Below are positions 1 to 8,891 of a DNA stretch of 64,000 bases, one piece after another. Made by a program: the position numbers and the translations under genes. Numbering within the stretch: the first letter of the stretch is position 1; each line of letters opens with the position of its first letter. Origin of the DNA: an uncultured Verrucomicrobiales bacterium (GTDB lineage Bacteria; Verrucomicrobiota; Verrucomicrobiia; Verrucomicrobiales; Akkermansiaceae); the NCBI GenBank assembly GCA_937928545.1, contig CALGJQ010000017.1, forward strand, positions 62,001 through 126,000. Reading direction: 5' to 3'. The notes beneath the pieces were generated by a model. That model was not told where the DNA came from and made no database searches. It was given only the letters and a program-made list of their open reading frames with translations.

Positions 1-455
1 GGCGCTTCTTTTTTTCACCTTTGCCCCATTCTACGAAGATATCGACGAGGGAGGCGGCGTGGACTTCTGGGGTGACTTTGGGGAACTTGCCGGTGGGTTT
101 CCAAGTCTCCTCGTCCATGATTTCAAAGAGCTCTTGTGATTCTTTGATGCCGAGGAGTTTTAGGGCAATGTTGAGATTGAGGGGGGAGATGTCGGTGAGG
201 AAGAGAGTCTCGTGGACCTTATTACTCTGGGTGGTGACGAGGAGGTATTCGAGGAGGCCTTCGGTCATGTTGAGACCGGCTCCGAAGCTGGCTTCGCGCT
301 TTGCCTTATCGAGAGTGATTTTACCGATTTGGTATTCGTTCTCGCTGATTTGTTTGATCTCCGGTTTGGGATCGGTCAGAGGCTTGGACTCTTCTTCCTG
401 ACTAAGAGCAAGAAGTGAGAAAAGAAGAGAAGCGCTGAGGGCCTTTGTGATCATG
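1..455 (-). CDS. YdjY-domain protein, 3' end outside window
   Basis: The minus-strand frame opens with ATG at 455 and stays open for 151 codons to the window edge, so the C-terminus is missing. It begins with a short signal peptide (MITKALSASLLFSLLALS). The mature part carries the pattern typical of YdjY-domain proteins: TTQSNKVHETLF, then a PLNLNIALKLLG segment, then a polar stretch with EDW/WKPTGK-like text. YdjY-domain proteins are secreted or periplasmic with no settled function and occur widely in Planctomycetes and Verrucomicrobia. There is no Shine-Dalgarno motif upstream. It is followed on the upstream side by the gene ending at 498, only 42 bases away, so the two may be cotranscribed. 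Confidence 0.72.
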
Positions 456-497
456 GGTCTTCGAGAGGGAACGATCCTGCGAGGGGGGATCTTAGAA

Positions 498-1454
498 TTA
501 ATTTGGAGAAGCGTCGCCCTCTGTTTCCGGATCTGCCTTTTTGTAGAGAGATTTGGCAAAATCTCGCCACATAAGACGGGTGATGTAAGTGGTGAGGAGG
601 TCTTTTCCGGATGCTTGAAAAGAGGGAGGAGAGGGATAGCCGAGAGCGTTGAGCTGGGAGCGGACTGTTTTGAAAACAGCAAGGGAGATTCCGTCGATGG
701 CTTGATCTTGATCGGCGGAAGGACTCAAGCTGATCACCGGAGTGGTCGGTGAGTCTTTTTCGTTTGTTGAGATCCAGATGCTGATCGGGCTATCTTCGAC
801 CGCGGTGTTACTGCGATTGGTGGAAATTTTTGGAGTGATTTCGAGAAGGTCGCTGGAGGATGCTCTAATTAAGGTGGCAACTTGGAGAAGAGCGGATTTG
901 AGGTTGTCGCTGGCTCCCTTTGCGGTTCCGAGGTGAAGGATGAGAGAGATTTCAGTGGTGGGATCGACGTTCCAGCTAGGGAGGGTGGGGGCGAGAGTTT
1001 CGATTCCCTTGGCGGCTTCGTCCAAGGTGGTGGACTCGGCCTTAGAGGTGTCGATGATCCGTTCAAAAGCGAGCAGGGCTCTTTGAAATTGTCCGCGTGC
1101 TCGCAGGGTGGAGGAGAGTTCGAAGAGGCGATCTGGGTCATTACTCTCAGCAAAGCTCCGGTAGGTGTCGAGTCCCGGACTAGCTTCGAGGTCCCCGAGT
1201 TCGAGATCCGTGATTTCGGCAACGATGTCTTCTTCGGGTTCTTCGGGGTTGCCGAGGACTTCGGTGACCTCGGGGTTTTCTTCAATGACGGGTTGAAGGG
1301 CGATGGGGCCAACGGCGAGGTTTTCGCCATAGTCCTCTGGGCTAAGTTCAACGCCGCGAGGGACCATGAAATCTAAGTGCTGGGTACGGAAGTGCCAGGT
1401 GAGAAGGATAGTCCCAATCACGGCAAAAACGACGACAGCCCAATGAACTCTCAA
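498..1454 (-). CDS. membrane-anchored hypothetical protein
   Basis: A 318-residue protein that I do not recognise as a named family. Residues about 5-23 (WAVVVFAVIGTILLTWHF) form one N-terminal membrane anchor. An acidic Glu/Pro-rich linker (about 50-90) follows. The region about 95-165 has a TPR-like helical pair (SNDPDRLFELSSTLRARG, then QRALLAFERIID). The C-terminal half alternates hydrophobic and polar residues without Cys or obvious catalytic motifs. The body is probably extracytoplasmic. It lies between rplS and the YdjY-domain gene on the same strand, separated from rplS by a terminator, so it has its own promoter or pairs with the YdjY gene. Confidence 0.6.
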   Translation of the reverse strand: MRVHWAVVVFAVIGTILLTWHFRTQHLDFMVPRGVELSPEDYGENLAVGPIALQPVIEENPEVTEVLGNPEEPEEDIVAEITDLELGDLEASPGLDTYRSFAESNDPDRLFELSSTLRARGQFQRALLAFERIIDTSKAESTTLDEAAKGIETLAPTLPSWNVDPTTEISLILHLGTAKGASDNLKSALLQVATLIRASSSDLLEITPKISTNRSNTAVEDSPISIWISTNEKDSPTTPVISLSPSADQDQAIDGISLAVFKTVRSQLNALGYPSPPSFQASGKDLLTTYITRLMWRDFAKSLYKKADPETEGDASPN

Positions 1455-1494
1455 GATGCGGGAGAGTGGAAGAGAGAGAGGATAAGGTGAAGTG

Positions 1495-1533
1495 CAAAAA
1501 AGAGCCGTTGAGAGAAAAGTCTCTCAACGGCTC
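1495..1533 (-). terminator. rho-independent terminator of rplS
   Basis: A perfect 14-bp inverted repeat (arms 1502-1515 and 1520-1533, AAAG loop on the plus strand) is flanked on the left by six A residues (1496-1501), which become the U tract for minus-strand transcription. It lies 42 bases after the rplS stop codon. Confidence 0.88.
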
Positions 1534-1574
1534 GGAAATTTAAAACGAAAGGAGGCAATGAATGCCTGATTTCT

Positions 1575-1919
1575 TTATTCGGCGGTCTTAACCTGGATCG
1601 CACGCTTACCGACACGGTCGCGAAGGTAATGAAGTTTGGCGCGTCTTACTTTACCGCGAGAGATGACCTCTACTTTGGCAATACGAGGGCTGTGAAGAGG
1701 ATAAACACGCTCAACACCAACGCCGTAAGAAATTTTACGGACGGTGAAGGCTTTGTTGACGCCAGTGCCGCCCATTGCGAGGACGATGCCTTGGAACATC
1801 TGGATACGCTCTTTACCTCCCTCAACCACGCGGTTGTGAACCTTTACGGTGTCACCCACTTTGAAGTCGGTGACTTCAGCCTTCATTTGTTCTTTTTCGA
1901 TCTTGCTGATGATATCCAT
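1575..1919 (-). CDS. rplS: 50S ribosomal protein L19
   Basis: This 114-residue protein matches bL19 throughout: [13 protein letters not shown] at the start, then [20 protein letters not shown], the GIVLAMGG core, the [10 protein letters not shown] segment and the basic C-terminus [17 protein letters not shown]19 sits at the 30S-50S interface of the large subunit. The frame stays open 23 codons further upstream to 1988, but homology and length fix the start at ATG 1919. It is not next to the usual partners trmD, rimM or rpsP; here it stands alone with its own strong terminator. Confidence 0.97.
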   Translation of the reverse strand: MDIISKIEKEQMKAEVTDFKVGDTVKVHNRVVEGGKERIQMFQGIVLAMGGTGVNKAFTVRKISYGVGVERVYPLHSPRIAKVEVISRGKVRRAKLHYLRDRVGKRAIQVKTAE

Positions 1920-2009
1920 GGTCGTAAACGCGGTTAACGGGGCGCAGGAACTACGGGAAGGGCAGGGTGATTGCAACTGTTTTTTCAAGAGTTCATAGGA
2001 TTTAGGCAG

Positions 2010-2037
2010 AAAAAAGCCGGGATGGAATATCCCGGCT
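2010..2037 (-). terminator. rho-independent terminator after small lipoprotein
   Basis: A 9-bp perfect stem (2015-2023 with 2029-2037, 5-nt loop) is preceded on the plus strand by an A run at 2010-2015, giving a U tract in minus-strand RNA. It lies about 60 bases downstream of the 30-codon lipoprotein frame at 2099-2191, supporting that frame as a separate short transcript. Confidence 0.8.
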
Positions 2038-2098
2038 CAATTTAAATGTTCATCTCACGGATGACTTAGAGGTTTCCCCCTCATGTTTGGGTGCCGCC

Positions 2099-2191
2099 TC
2101 AGGCTGGGGCTGGAGGAGGTGTCGGAGTTGGAGCACAGGACGCGAGTCCTAAAAGCGCTCCAATGGCGAGGATGGTGAGTTTTATTTTCAT
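2099..2191 (-). CDS. 30-residue lipoprotein (entericidin-like size)
   Basis: A complete minus-strand frame from ATG 2191 to TGA 2099 encodes MKIKLTILAIGALLGLAS followed by CAPTPTPPPAPA. It has a lipoprotein signal peptide: two early Lys, a hydrophobic core and lipobox LASC with Cys19. The mature peptide would be only about 12 residues, nearly all Pro, Ala and Thr. A good terminator follows at 2010-2037. Small lipoproteins of this layout are common in Verrucomicrobia but functionally unassigned; resemblance to entericidins is in size and architecture only. It was identified by signal peptide, termination context and isolation, not by homology. Confidence 0.6.
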   Translation of the reverse strand: MKIKLTILAIGALLGLASCAPTPTPPPAPA

Positions 2192-2274
2192 GGTTACTTA
2201 GTTAGGAGAGTTGGGAGGGGAGAATTATTCCAAAAAATGAGGAGAAAAACTCCGATGTCTGGTTAATCCGTTGA

Positions 2275-2616
2275 TTATGAGATGATTCCGTATCGGACGA
2301 GCGAGCTGTAGATCCACCAGCAAACGGAGACGGTGGCAGCTGCGAGAAGCACGAAGAGGACGGTGTTGCGCGTGTGATAGCGCTTTTCGTTGATGATTTG
2401 TCCCTTGCTGAGTTCGGCATAGAAGCGTCGTTCACGGCGGCGGTCGGCGAAATCATCGGGAGCAGGTATCGTGGTGCGCTCACGCTCGCGTTGTTCTAAG
2501 AGTTTGAGAGGGGCGTTTTCGATCAAGGATTCGTATTTCTTAATCTCCAGATCAATGTCCGACAGCTCGTCCGGTGTTGGAGGAGCTGGGCTGCGTTTCA
2601 TTTTCCGAAAAAACAT
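2275..2616 (-). CDS. small membrane protein of unknown function
   Basis: A 113-residue protein without a recognised family. A basic, Pro-rich N-terminus (MFFRKMKRSPAPPTPDE) leads into a charged helical stretch with many Glu and Arg (about 20-80). One transmembrane helix lies near the C-terminus (about 86-106, TVLFVLLAAATVSVCWWIY), so the bulk is likely cytosolic with a C-terminal tail anchor. The upstream gene (2636-3259) ends 19 bases before this start and also ends in a tail anchor, so the two probably form a two-gene unit with related roles at the membrane. Confidence 0.6.
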   Translation of the reverse strand: MFFRKMKRSPAPPTPDELSDIDLEIKKYESLIENAPLKLLEQRERERTTIPAPDDFADRRRERRFYAELSKGQIINEKRYHTRNTVLFVLLAAATVSVCWWIYSSLVRYGIIS

Positions 2617-2635
2617 TGTCAGAAGGAGTTAAGGA

Positions 2636-3259
2636 TTATTTGAAAAGAAAGATCAGGAGTCCGAGGGAGCCAAGAACGATGACGGGGAGATTGAAGGCGA
2701 GACCGTTGCGAAGCATGGTTTGGAAGTCTGAGGAGCTAGTCGGGGAGCCAATCGAGTGAGAGGAAGCTCCGCCAAAGATGCTGCTTTTGCGCGTGCCGGT
2801 GAAGTAGGCAACAGCCTGCTCGTATTCATCTTCGGCTTTATCGAGAATGGAGAGAGATTTTTGAAGCTCGGTGCTAAGGCTTTCTTTCGGCCACGCTTCA
2901 GGATTGAGGTCCTCAATCCGTTTGAGGTGGTTTGCGAAAGCGGCGCGCGTTTGATCCAGGTCTTCCATTTCCTGTTTCATTTCAAAAAGCTCTCTTTCGA
3001 TCGTGGTGACGGCATTTGAGAACTTTTCGGAAAGTTCAATTTGTCCGTTGAGAAACTCTTGCTTGCGGTGATTGAGGTCTTCGAGGGCGAGCTTTTGGCG
3101 CTCTAGCTCGCGTCGCTGATTCTGCAGAATCTCTAACTGTGACTGGGCATCAGAGAGTTTTTCTTCGAAATCTTCAGTAAATGCGGGTTTGCTAGATGGG
3201 ATTTCCATCTGAGTTTCGCGGACTTTGATGTGTTGTTTGCGCTGGAGGGACGATGCCAT
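2636..3259 (-). CDS. coiled-coil protein with C-terminal membrane anchor
   Basis: A 207-residue protein of unknown family. Residues about 28-115 are a long coiled coil rich in Glu, Gln, Lys and Leu heptads (for example EILQNQRRELERQKLALEDL). A looser middle follows (KSLSILDKAEDEYEQAVAYF), then a Ser/Gly-rich linker, and a single hydrophobic C-terminal helix (LPVIVLGSLGLLIFLFK) ends the protein. This predicts a cytosolic coiled coil tethered to the inner membrane. It is followed closely by another tail-anchored small protein. No enzymatic motif is visible. Confidence 0.62.
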   Translation of the reverse strand: MASSLQRKQHIKVRETQMEIPSSKPAFTEDFEEKLSDAQSQLEILQNQRRELERQKLALEDLNHRKQEFLNGQIELSEKFSNAVTTIERELFEMKQEMEDLDQTRAAFANHLKRIEDLNPEAWPKESLSTELQKSLSILDKAEDEYEQAVAYFTGTRKSSIFGGASSHSIGSPTSSSDFQTMLRNGLAFNLPVIVLGSLGLLIFLFK

Positions 3260-3354
3260 GGTAATCGGGGTGTTTGGAACAGCCCCGATAAATTAGCAAA
3301 GGAGAGAAGGAAAAACGAGTATTTAATTAAGCAAACTTAGATTTTTTGAAATCT

Positions 3355-6300
3355 TTAGGAGCTCTTCTTCTCTTCGTCTTGAAAAGGTTTGGCATACCAG
3401 CGGATCAAGGGGCGGAAGAGGGCTTTGATATCTTCGAGCAACAAATAGGCAGCGGGAATGAGGAGAAGAGTGATGGTGGTGGCGAATAGGATTCCAAATC
3501 CAAGGGAAACGGCCATGGGTTTCAGGAATTGGGCATGGATGGCACGATCAAGCATCAGGGGCATGAGACCCGCGAAAGTGGTGATGGATGTGAGGAAAAT
3601 GGGGCGGAATCGCCGGACGCCCGAAATAAGAACGGCCTCCATGAGGGCCATTCCTTCGGCTCTTTTTTTGTTGATGAAATCAACGAGAACGAGGGAGTCA
3701 TTCACGACCACTCCGGTGAGAGCCATGATTCCGAAGATGGAGAGCCAAGAAGGGGTGATGTCTAAGACGATGTGTCCTGCATAAGCGCCAATGACGCCAA
3801 AGGGCACGGCGAGGAGGACAATCAGGGGTTGGAGGATGGATTTGAAGGGGATGGCGAGGAGGGCGTAGAGAGTGAGAATGAGGCCAGTGTAGAGCCAAGT
3901 GAAACGGTTTCCGGTTTCACGATCCTCTTTGACGTAGCCGGACCAGATCCAGCTGAGATTTGGGTCCTTAGCAACGATCGCGGAAATCTCGGGTTCTAAG
4001 CGCTCGGCCATATCGAGGATTTCGACTTCTTCAGAATCTGGACGCGCGTGGACGTAGGAAACTTGAGCACCGTTGTAACGTTGGATTTTACCGGGAGCTT
4101 CTTGCAGGGTCGCGGTAGCAACGGTGGAGAAGGGGATGACACTTCCGTTGGGTGCTTGGATGGTGAGGTTTTCAAAGGTGAACATTGATTCACGTTTTTC
4201 CTTTGGGAGTCGGACCATGACTCTGATCTCTTCGCCATCGCGCTGGAGTTTTTGAGCTTCTTCACCGTAGAAGGCTTGGCGGATTTGTTGGGCGAGGGCT
4301 CGCTGGGTGATGCCCAGTTCGAAGGCTCTTGGTTTTAGCGTGATGGCGAATTCTTCCCGTTGACGCTGGTTGTCGGCGTGGGCTCCTTCGATTCCTTCTT
4401 GGGCTTCGAAGAGGAGTTCCAATTCTTCGGCAATGCTCCGTTTGGACTCGCTGTCTTGTCCACGGAGTTCGACGCTGAGGTGATTCATTTCGGATCGTCC
4501 ACGACTGCGGCTTCCCCACTCGCCAGAAACGCGGAAGTCACGAACTCCTGGGATTTTCCCGACTCGCGTATGCCAGGCTTTGGCGATTTCAGAGTTGGAA
4601 GGTCCTGGTTCACTGCGCTCGCTGGGAGGCATGATTTCGAGAGAAGCAAAGCCTTGTTCGGGGTCACCGGCTCCACCGTAGCGGGAAGCTCCGGTGCTGC
4701 TCATGATATTGCGGATGAGAGATTCTCCGGTGCCCGGGTCGATGAATTCTGCTTTGAGTTCCTCGGCGGTAGCGACAATGTGATCGATGTGTTTTTGGGT
4801 TTCAAGAAAGGGGGTGTTATCGACCATGCTGAGATAGGCTGAGATGCGATAACGCTCGACTTTTGGCATGTCGACAAAGCCCATTGCTCCGCTTTTGAAG
4901 TAGCCTAGCCCGGCCATCGCAATGGCGATGAAAAAGCAAATCGTGGAGTAGCGATGGTGGGCGGAAAATTTCAAAAAAGGTTGGTAGATTTTTTCAATGA
5001 AAAGCTCCAGGGAGTCGGCGATTTTTTTCTGAAAGCGGGCGAAGAGCCCGAGTGAATTTCGGTTGGTGCTGAGGTGTTTGAGGTGAGAGGGAAGGATCAG
5101 TTTTGATTCGACGAGAGAGAAGATGAGAACCCCGGCAACGATGGGTGGAATTTGGTTGGTCCAATTCCCCCAAAAGCCGGGGAAGTAGGAAAGAGGAATG
5201 AAGGCCACGACGGTGGTGATGGCACCAAAGGTGACGGGAGTAGCGACTTCCTTGGTGCCAATGACGGCAGCATCGAGTGGGGTCAGTTTTTCTCGAAGTC
5301 GGGTGTAGATATTTTCTCCGGTGATGATGGCGTCATCCACGACGATGCCGAGAACGATGATGAAGCCAAAGAGGCTCATCGTGTTGGCGGTGATGCCGAA
5401 GTAGGGCATGAGGAGGACTCCTCCCGCGAAGCTGACGGGGATGCCGATGACGACCCAGAGGGCGAGCATCGGGCGGAGGAAAAGACCGAGGACGACGAGG
5501 ACTAGGCCAGCTCCCATGAGGAGGGAGTTTCCGAGGGTGGAAAGACGACCGCGGATCCGGATGGATTCGTCATCCCAAGCAAAGAGCTCTACGCCGTCTG
5601 GAAGGATGTGGGAGGATTTTTCGATGTAGCGATGGATGGCATCGGAGATCTTGATCGCGTTCTCATCACCTGAGCGGAGGATGTCGATCATGATGGCAGG
5701 CCTGCCATTGAAGCGGGTGGAGATTTCGGCATCTTCAAAGCCATCTTTAATAGTGGCAAGTTCGTCGATGCGGAGTTGCGCGCCGTCTTCTGAGGTGACG
5801 ACAATTTTGGCAAAGTCTTCGGTGTTGTAGGCTTGGCCATCGGTGCGGATCATGATGGATCCGGCGGGGGTTTTGAGAGAGCCCGCAGAGAGGGCGAGGG
5901 AGGATCGACGAATCGCATCGACGAGGTCTTGGAAGGCGAGGCCGTGGTCGCGGAGTTTGCCATCGTCTGCTTCGATGCTGATTTCAAGGGGGAGGTTGCC
6001 GCGCATGTCGGTGCGCGAGATCTCGGGGAGGTCGCGGATTTCGTTTTCGATTCGGCGGGCGAGTTTGTAGAGCTCGACTTCGCTTAGTTCTCCCGTGATG
6101 GCGATGGTGAGGACCTCACGGTAGTTCGACATATTGGGAATGCTGATCTGGGGTCGTTCGCTTTCGCTGGGGAAGGTGTTGATCGCTTCGACGCGGGATT
6201 GAACTTCATCGCGGAGTTCGCGGAGGTCGATGCCATCTTCGGCCTCGATATCGACGGTGGCCGAGCCGCTGCGTGCGTCGGAGTCGATGAGTTTGACTCC

Positions 6301-6522
6301 GGGGAGATCTCGGAGCGCTCGCTCGATCGGAATGACGATGTGTTTTTCGACATCCTGCGGGCTGGCACCGCGGAATTGCATGCGGACTTTGACTTCGCCG
6401 ATGTCGAAGGAGGGCTGGACTTCGAGCGGAATCTTATTGAAGGCCGTGTATAGGCCCGCAAGCAAGATCGCCACCAAAAGGAAGTTGGCGGCGATGTCGT
6501 TTTTAGCGAACCAGCGGATCAT
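3355..6522 (-). CDS. RND (HAE1/AcrB-type) efflux transporter permease
   Basis: A 1055-residue inner-membrane RND permease. The sequence shows the N-terminal TM1, the porter motif GASPQDVEKHIVIPIE, the TM4 proton-relay pair in GIVVDDAIITGENIY, and the TM10 equivalent ALTGVVVNDSLVLVDF, in which the Lys of E. coli AcrB is not kept. Length and the two homologous halves match full AcrB-type pumps. RND pumps export amphiphilic compounds or metals with a periplasmic adaptor and an outer-membrane channel. No adaptor (HlyD-type) or TolC-like gene lies next to it, so partners must be encoded elsewhere or the pump acts differently. Substrate cannot be read from sequence. Confidence 0.93.
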   Translation of the reverse strand: MIRWFAKNDIAANFLLVAILLAGLYTAFNKIPLEVQPSFDIGEVKVRMQFRGASPQDVEKHIVIPIERALRDLPGVKLIDSDARSGSATVDIEAEDGIDLRELRDEVQSRVEAINTFPSESERPQISIPNMSNYREVLTIAITGELSEVELYKLARRIENEIRDLPEISRTDMRGNLPLEISIEADDGKLRDHGLAFQDLVDAIRRSSLALSAGSLKTPAGSIMIRTDGQAYNTEDFAKIVVTSEDGAQLRIDELATIKDGFEDAEISTRFNGRPAIMIDILRSGDENAIKISDAIHRYIEKSSHILPDGVELFAWDDESIRIRGRLSTLGNSLLMGAGLVLVVLGLFLRPMLALWVVIGIPVSFAGGVLLMPYFGITANTMSLFGFIIVLGIVVDDAIITGENIYTRLREKLTPLDAAVIGTKEVATPVTFGAITTVVAFIPLSYFPGFWGNWTNQIPPIVAGVLIFSLVESKLILPSHLKHLSTNRNSLGLFARFQKKIADSLELFIEKIYQPFLKFSAHHRYSTICFFIAIAMAGLGYFKSGAMGFVDMPKVERYRISAYLSMVDNTPFLETQKHIDHIVATAEELKAEFIDPGTGESLIRNIMSSTGASRYGGAGDPEQGFASLEIMPPSERSEPGPSNSEIAKAWHTRVGKIPGVRDFRVSGEWGSRSRGRSEMNHLSVELRGQDSESKRSIAEELELLFEAQEGIEGAHADNQRQREEFAITLKPRAFELGITQRALAQQIRQAFYGEEAQKLQRDGEEIRVMVRLPKEKRESMFTFENLTIQAPNGSVIPFSTVATATLQEAPGKIQRYNGAQVSYVHARPDSEEVEILDMAERLEPEISAIVAKDPNLSWIWSGYVKEDRETGNRFTWLYTGLILTLYALLAIPFKSILQPLIVLLAVPFGVIGAYAGHIVLDITPSWLSIFGIMALTGVVVNDSLVLVDFINKKRAEGMALMEAVLISGVRRFRPIFLTSITTFAGLMPLMLDRAIHAQFLKPMAVSLGFGILFATTITLLLIPAAYLLLEDIKALFRPLIRWYAKPFQDEEKKSS

Positions 6523-6585
6523 CTGCGCGGACTATAACGGGAGATTCTGAGCTGTCCTGTCGATTCTTGGGAATTTGTGCAGAGG

Positions 6586-6626
6586 AATAAAAAAACCAGA
6601 GCCTTTTTGGGACTCCGGTTTTTTGG
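6586..6626 (-). terminator. terminator downstream of argG
   Basis: An imperfect inverted repeat about 30 bases beyond the argG stop has A-rich left and T-rich right flanks (6588-6596 and 6619-6624). In minus-strand RNA the stem AACCGGAG...CTCTGGTT is followed by a U tract. It separates argG from the RND permease gene. Symmetric flanks make it potentially bidirectional. Confidence 0.6.
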
Positions 6627-6658
6627 GTTGGCTCGGCGGCTGGAAGCCACCGCCACGT

Positions 6659-7945
6659 TTACTTGTGGTTAACGCGGGTAAATTGTTTGAGACGGAGGCC
6701 GTTGAGGGCGATGAAGCCGGTGGCGTCGTTCTGGTTGTAGGCTTCTTCTTGGCCGCCTTCCATGGTGGCGATGTCTTCGTCGTAGAGGCTGTTTGGGGAG
6801 CGGCGTCCGGCGTTCATGATGTTGCCTTTGTAGAGCTTGAGGCGGACTTCGCCATTGACGGTTTTTTGGGTCTCAGTGACGAGGGCCTGAAGGGCGTTGC
6901 GCTCGGGAGCGAACCAGAAGCCGTTGTAGACGAGTTTGGCGTAGTCGGGGATGAGGCTGTCGCGGAGGTGCTGAGCGTCGCGGTCGATGGTGAGGGTCTC
7001 GAGGTCGCGGTGAGCGGCGAGGAGGATGGTTCCGCCTGGGGTTTCATAGATGCCACGGGACTTCATGCCGACGAAGCGGTTCTCGACGATGTCGACGCGA
7101 CCGATACCGTGCTGGCCGCCGATGCGGTTGAGGACACGCATGACGCCGTAGGGAGTGAGGAGGGTGTAGTCGTCTTGCTCGCCTTTGACTTCGAAGTCAC
7201 CGAGCTCTTCGATGATTTTGTCTAAGCGTTCGTTTTTCAAGCCGATGATATTTCCTTTTTCGAAGAGGCATTGGATGTATTCGGCTTGGTCAGGAGCATC
7301 TTCGGGAGAAGCGGAGAGGACATACATGTCTTTGTCAGTCTCAGTGGTGCCGTCATACCAAGTGTCCTCGAGCGCGCCGGCTTCGAAGGAGATGTGGAGG
7401 AGGTTGCGGTCCATGGAGTAGGGTTTGGACTTGGAAGCTTGGACGTCGATGCCGTGTTTTTCGCAGTATTCGATCATTTCATTCCGGCCTGGGAATTCTT
7501 TACGGAAGTCATCCATACGCCATGGCGCGATCATTTTGATGTCGGGGGCGAGGGCGTTGAGGGCGAGCTCGAAGCGGACTTGGTCGTTGCCTTTTCCGGT
7601 GGCTCCGTGAGCGATGGCGTCGGCCCCTTCGGCGATCGCGACGTCGAGCATGCCTTTGATAATGCAGGGGCGAGCGATGGAGGTTCCGAGGAGGTAGCGA
7701 CCTTCGTAGACCGCATTGGCCTGGAACATGGGGAAGATGTAGTCGGCGGCGAACTCTTCCTTGAGGTCGCCGATGTAGCATTTGGAAGCACCGGTCGCGA
7801 GGGCCTTGGCTTCGAGGCCATCGAGCTCTTCCGCTTGGCCGACGTCGGCGCAGTAGGCGATAATTTCGGCGTTGTATTTCTCTTTGAGCCAGAGGAGGAG
7901 GACGGAGGTGTCAAGACCTCCCGAGTATGCGACCACGATTTTCAT
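6659..7945 (-). CDS. argG: argininosuccinate synthase
   Basis: This 428-residue enzyme condenses citrulline and aspartate with ATP to argininosuccinate, the penultimate step of arginine synthesis. The PP-loop AYSGGLDTS is at residues 6-14. The family segments [44 protein letters not shown] and [23 protein letters not shown] are all present. The frame extends upstream, but homology places the start at ATG 7945 ([10 protein letters not shown]). The gene stands alone with no argH, argF or argB beside it. A terminator follows. Family and substrate are unambiguous. Confidence 0.97.
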   Translation of the reverse strand: MKIVVAYSGGLDTSVLLLWLKEKYNAEIIAYCADVGQAEELDGLEAKALATGASKCYIGDLKEEFAADYIFPMFQANAVYEGRYLLGTSIARPCIIKGMLDVAIAEGADAIAHGATGKGNDQVRFELALNALAPDIKMIAPWRMDDFRKEFPGRNEMIEYCEKHGIDVQASKSKPYSMDRNLLHISFEAGALEDTWYDGTTETDKDMYVLSASPEDAPDQAEYIQCLFEKGNIIGLKNERLDKIIEELGDFEVKGEQDDYTLLTPYGVMRVLNRIGGQHGIGRVDIVENRFVGMKSRGIYETPGGTILLAAHRDLETLTIDRDAQHLRDSLIPDYAKLVYNGFWFAPERNALQALVTETQKTVNGEVRLKLYKGNIMNAGRRSPNSLYDEDIATMEGGQEEAYNQNDATGFIALNGLRLKQFTRVNHK

Positions 7946-7991
7946 CGGGCTTGGGATAAGGCAGAGACGGGGGATTGGCGAAAGTTTTTTT

Positions 7992-8825
7992 TTAAGGAAG
8001 CTCGATGAAAAGTGGATAGGCAACGACTCGGAAAAAGGATTTTGAGACCGGGGTGAGGGTGGTTTCGTAAGTTCCTAGGCCTTGGAGGTTGAAGGTGTCA
8101 TTGCTGATCAGTGACCAATCATCATCTTGGAGGGTGGTGCTCATTTCGAGGTCGTAGCTGAGGCCCTCGATTTGATCAAAGGAGAGGGCGAGCTCTCCGC
8201 TAGCCTGAGAGATCTTGAGAATGGGAGCGGTGAGATCTGGAAGGATCGCAAAGTTATCGAGGGCGACGAGTTTGCCATCAGCCTCGGTGGAAGAGGGGAA
8301 GTAATTGACGCCAATTTCAACGACCTCACTGAGGATGGTGGGAGTGAGGGTGACGGGAGCGAATTCGTTGTTTGTATCGATGAAGTACCACTGATCCTTA
8401 CTGAAGGAGGCGGTGAGGTTCGACCAGCCAGCATTTCCGACAAAAAAGATGTCACTGGAATATTCGACTCCGCCAGCGATGAAGATAAATTCAGCGTAGT
8501 CGAAGCTGTCTAGGTCTTCGACGTAGATATCGCATGAGACGGTGTCGATTTCGGCAGACGCGTAATCGCCAACGAAGGAGGAGTCAGAGGGGAGGGTGTC
8601 GGCGAAGAATGAGACGCCATTGTCATCGGTGAATGCTCCGTAGATTTCAGTGTCATCGGTGTCGTTGTCGGGAAGTGTCCATAAGGCAGGAAATGTTTCG
8701 TTTGTGGCGTAAGTGTAGAAGCCCCAGTTGGTGGCGTTCTCTTCTTCGGTGAAGGTTGCGAGGGCACCGAGAGTTTGGGCGTGGAGGGGGAGAATGAGGA
8801 GGGCGAGAGGAAGGAGGGCTTTCAT
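7992..8825 (-). CDS. secreted hypothetical protein with verrucomicrobial C-terminal domain
   Basis: A 277-residue protein with a clear signal peptide from ATG 8825 ([17 protein letters not shown]); the open frame extends 16 codons further, but that would bury the signal. The middle (about 20-190) is rich in aromatic, Asp and Thr residues and looks like a beta-sandwich of unknown ligand. The last 75 residues ([23 protein letters not shown] to [11 protein letters not shown]) follow a pattern I associate with a C-terminal domain of exported Verrucomicrobia proteins: a Trp near the middle and a terminal FFRV. The function is unknown and an extracellular location is likely. It precedes argG by 46 bases on the same strand. 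Confidence 0.65.
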   Translation of the reverse strand: MKALLPLALLILPLHAQTLGALATFTEEENATNWGFYTYATNETFPALWTLPDNDTDDTEIYGAFTDDNGVSFFADTLPSDSSFVGDYASAEIDTVSCDIYVEDLDSFDYAEFIFIAGGVEYSSDIFFVGNAGWSNLTASFSKDQWYFIDTNNEFAPVTLTPTILSEVVEIGVNYFPSSTEADGKLVALDNFAILPDLTAPILKISQASGELALSFDQIEGLSYDLEMSTTLQDDDWSLISNDTFNLQGLGTYETTLTPVSKSFFRVVAYPLFIELP

Positions 8826-8891
8826 GGGAGGAGTTACGAACCTGTGTTGCTTTGACTCTTGTGGACGGGTCAAAATTCGATTCTTAATGAT

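Noticed and set aside
7271-8008. Long open frames antisense to argG (245 residues) and to other genes such as 8859-9446 and 56604-57233
   Set aside because: They lie wholly opposite clearly homologous genes and are rich in Gly/Val/Glu or Ser/Pro, as expected from reversed GC-rich codons; none has a recognisable motif or gene-start context.
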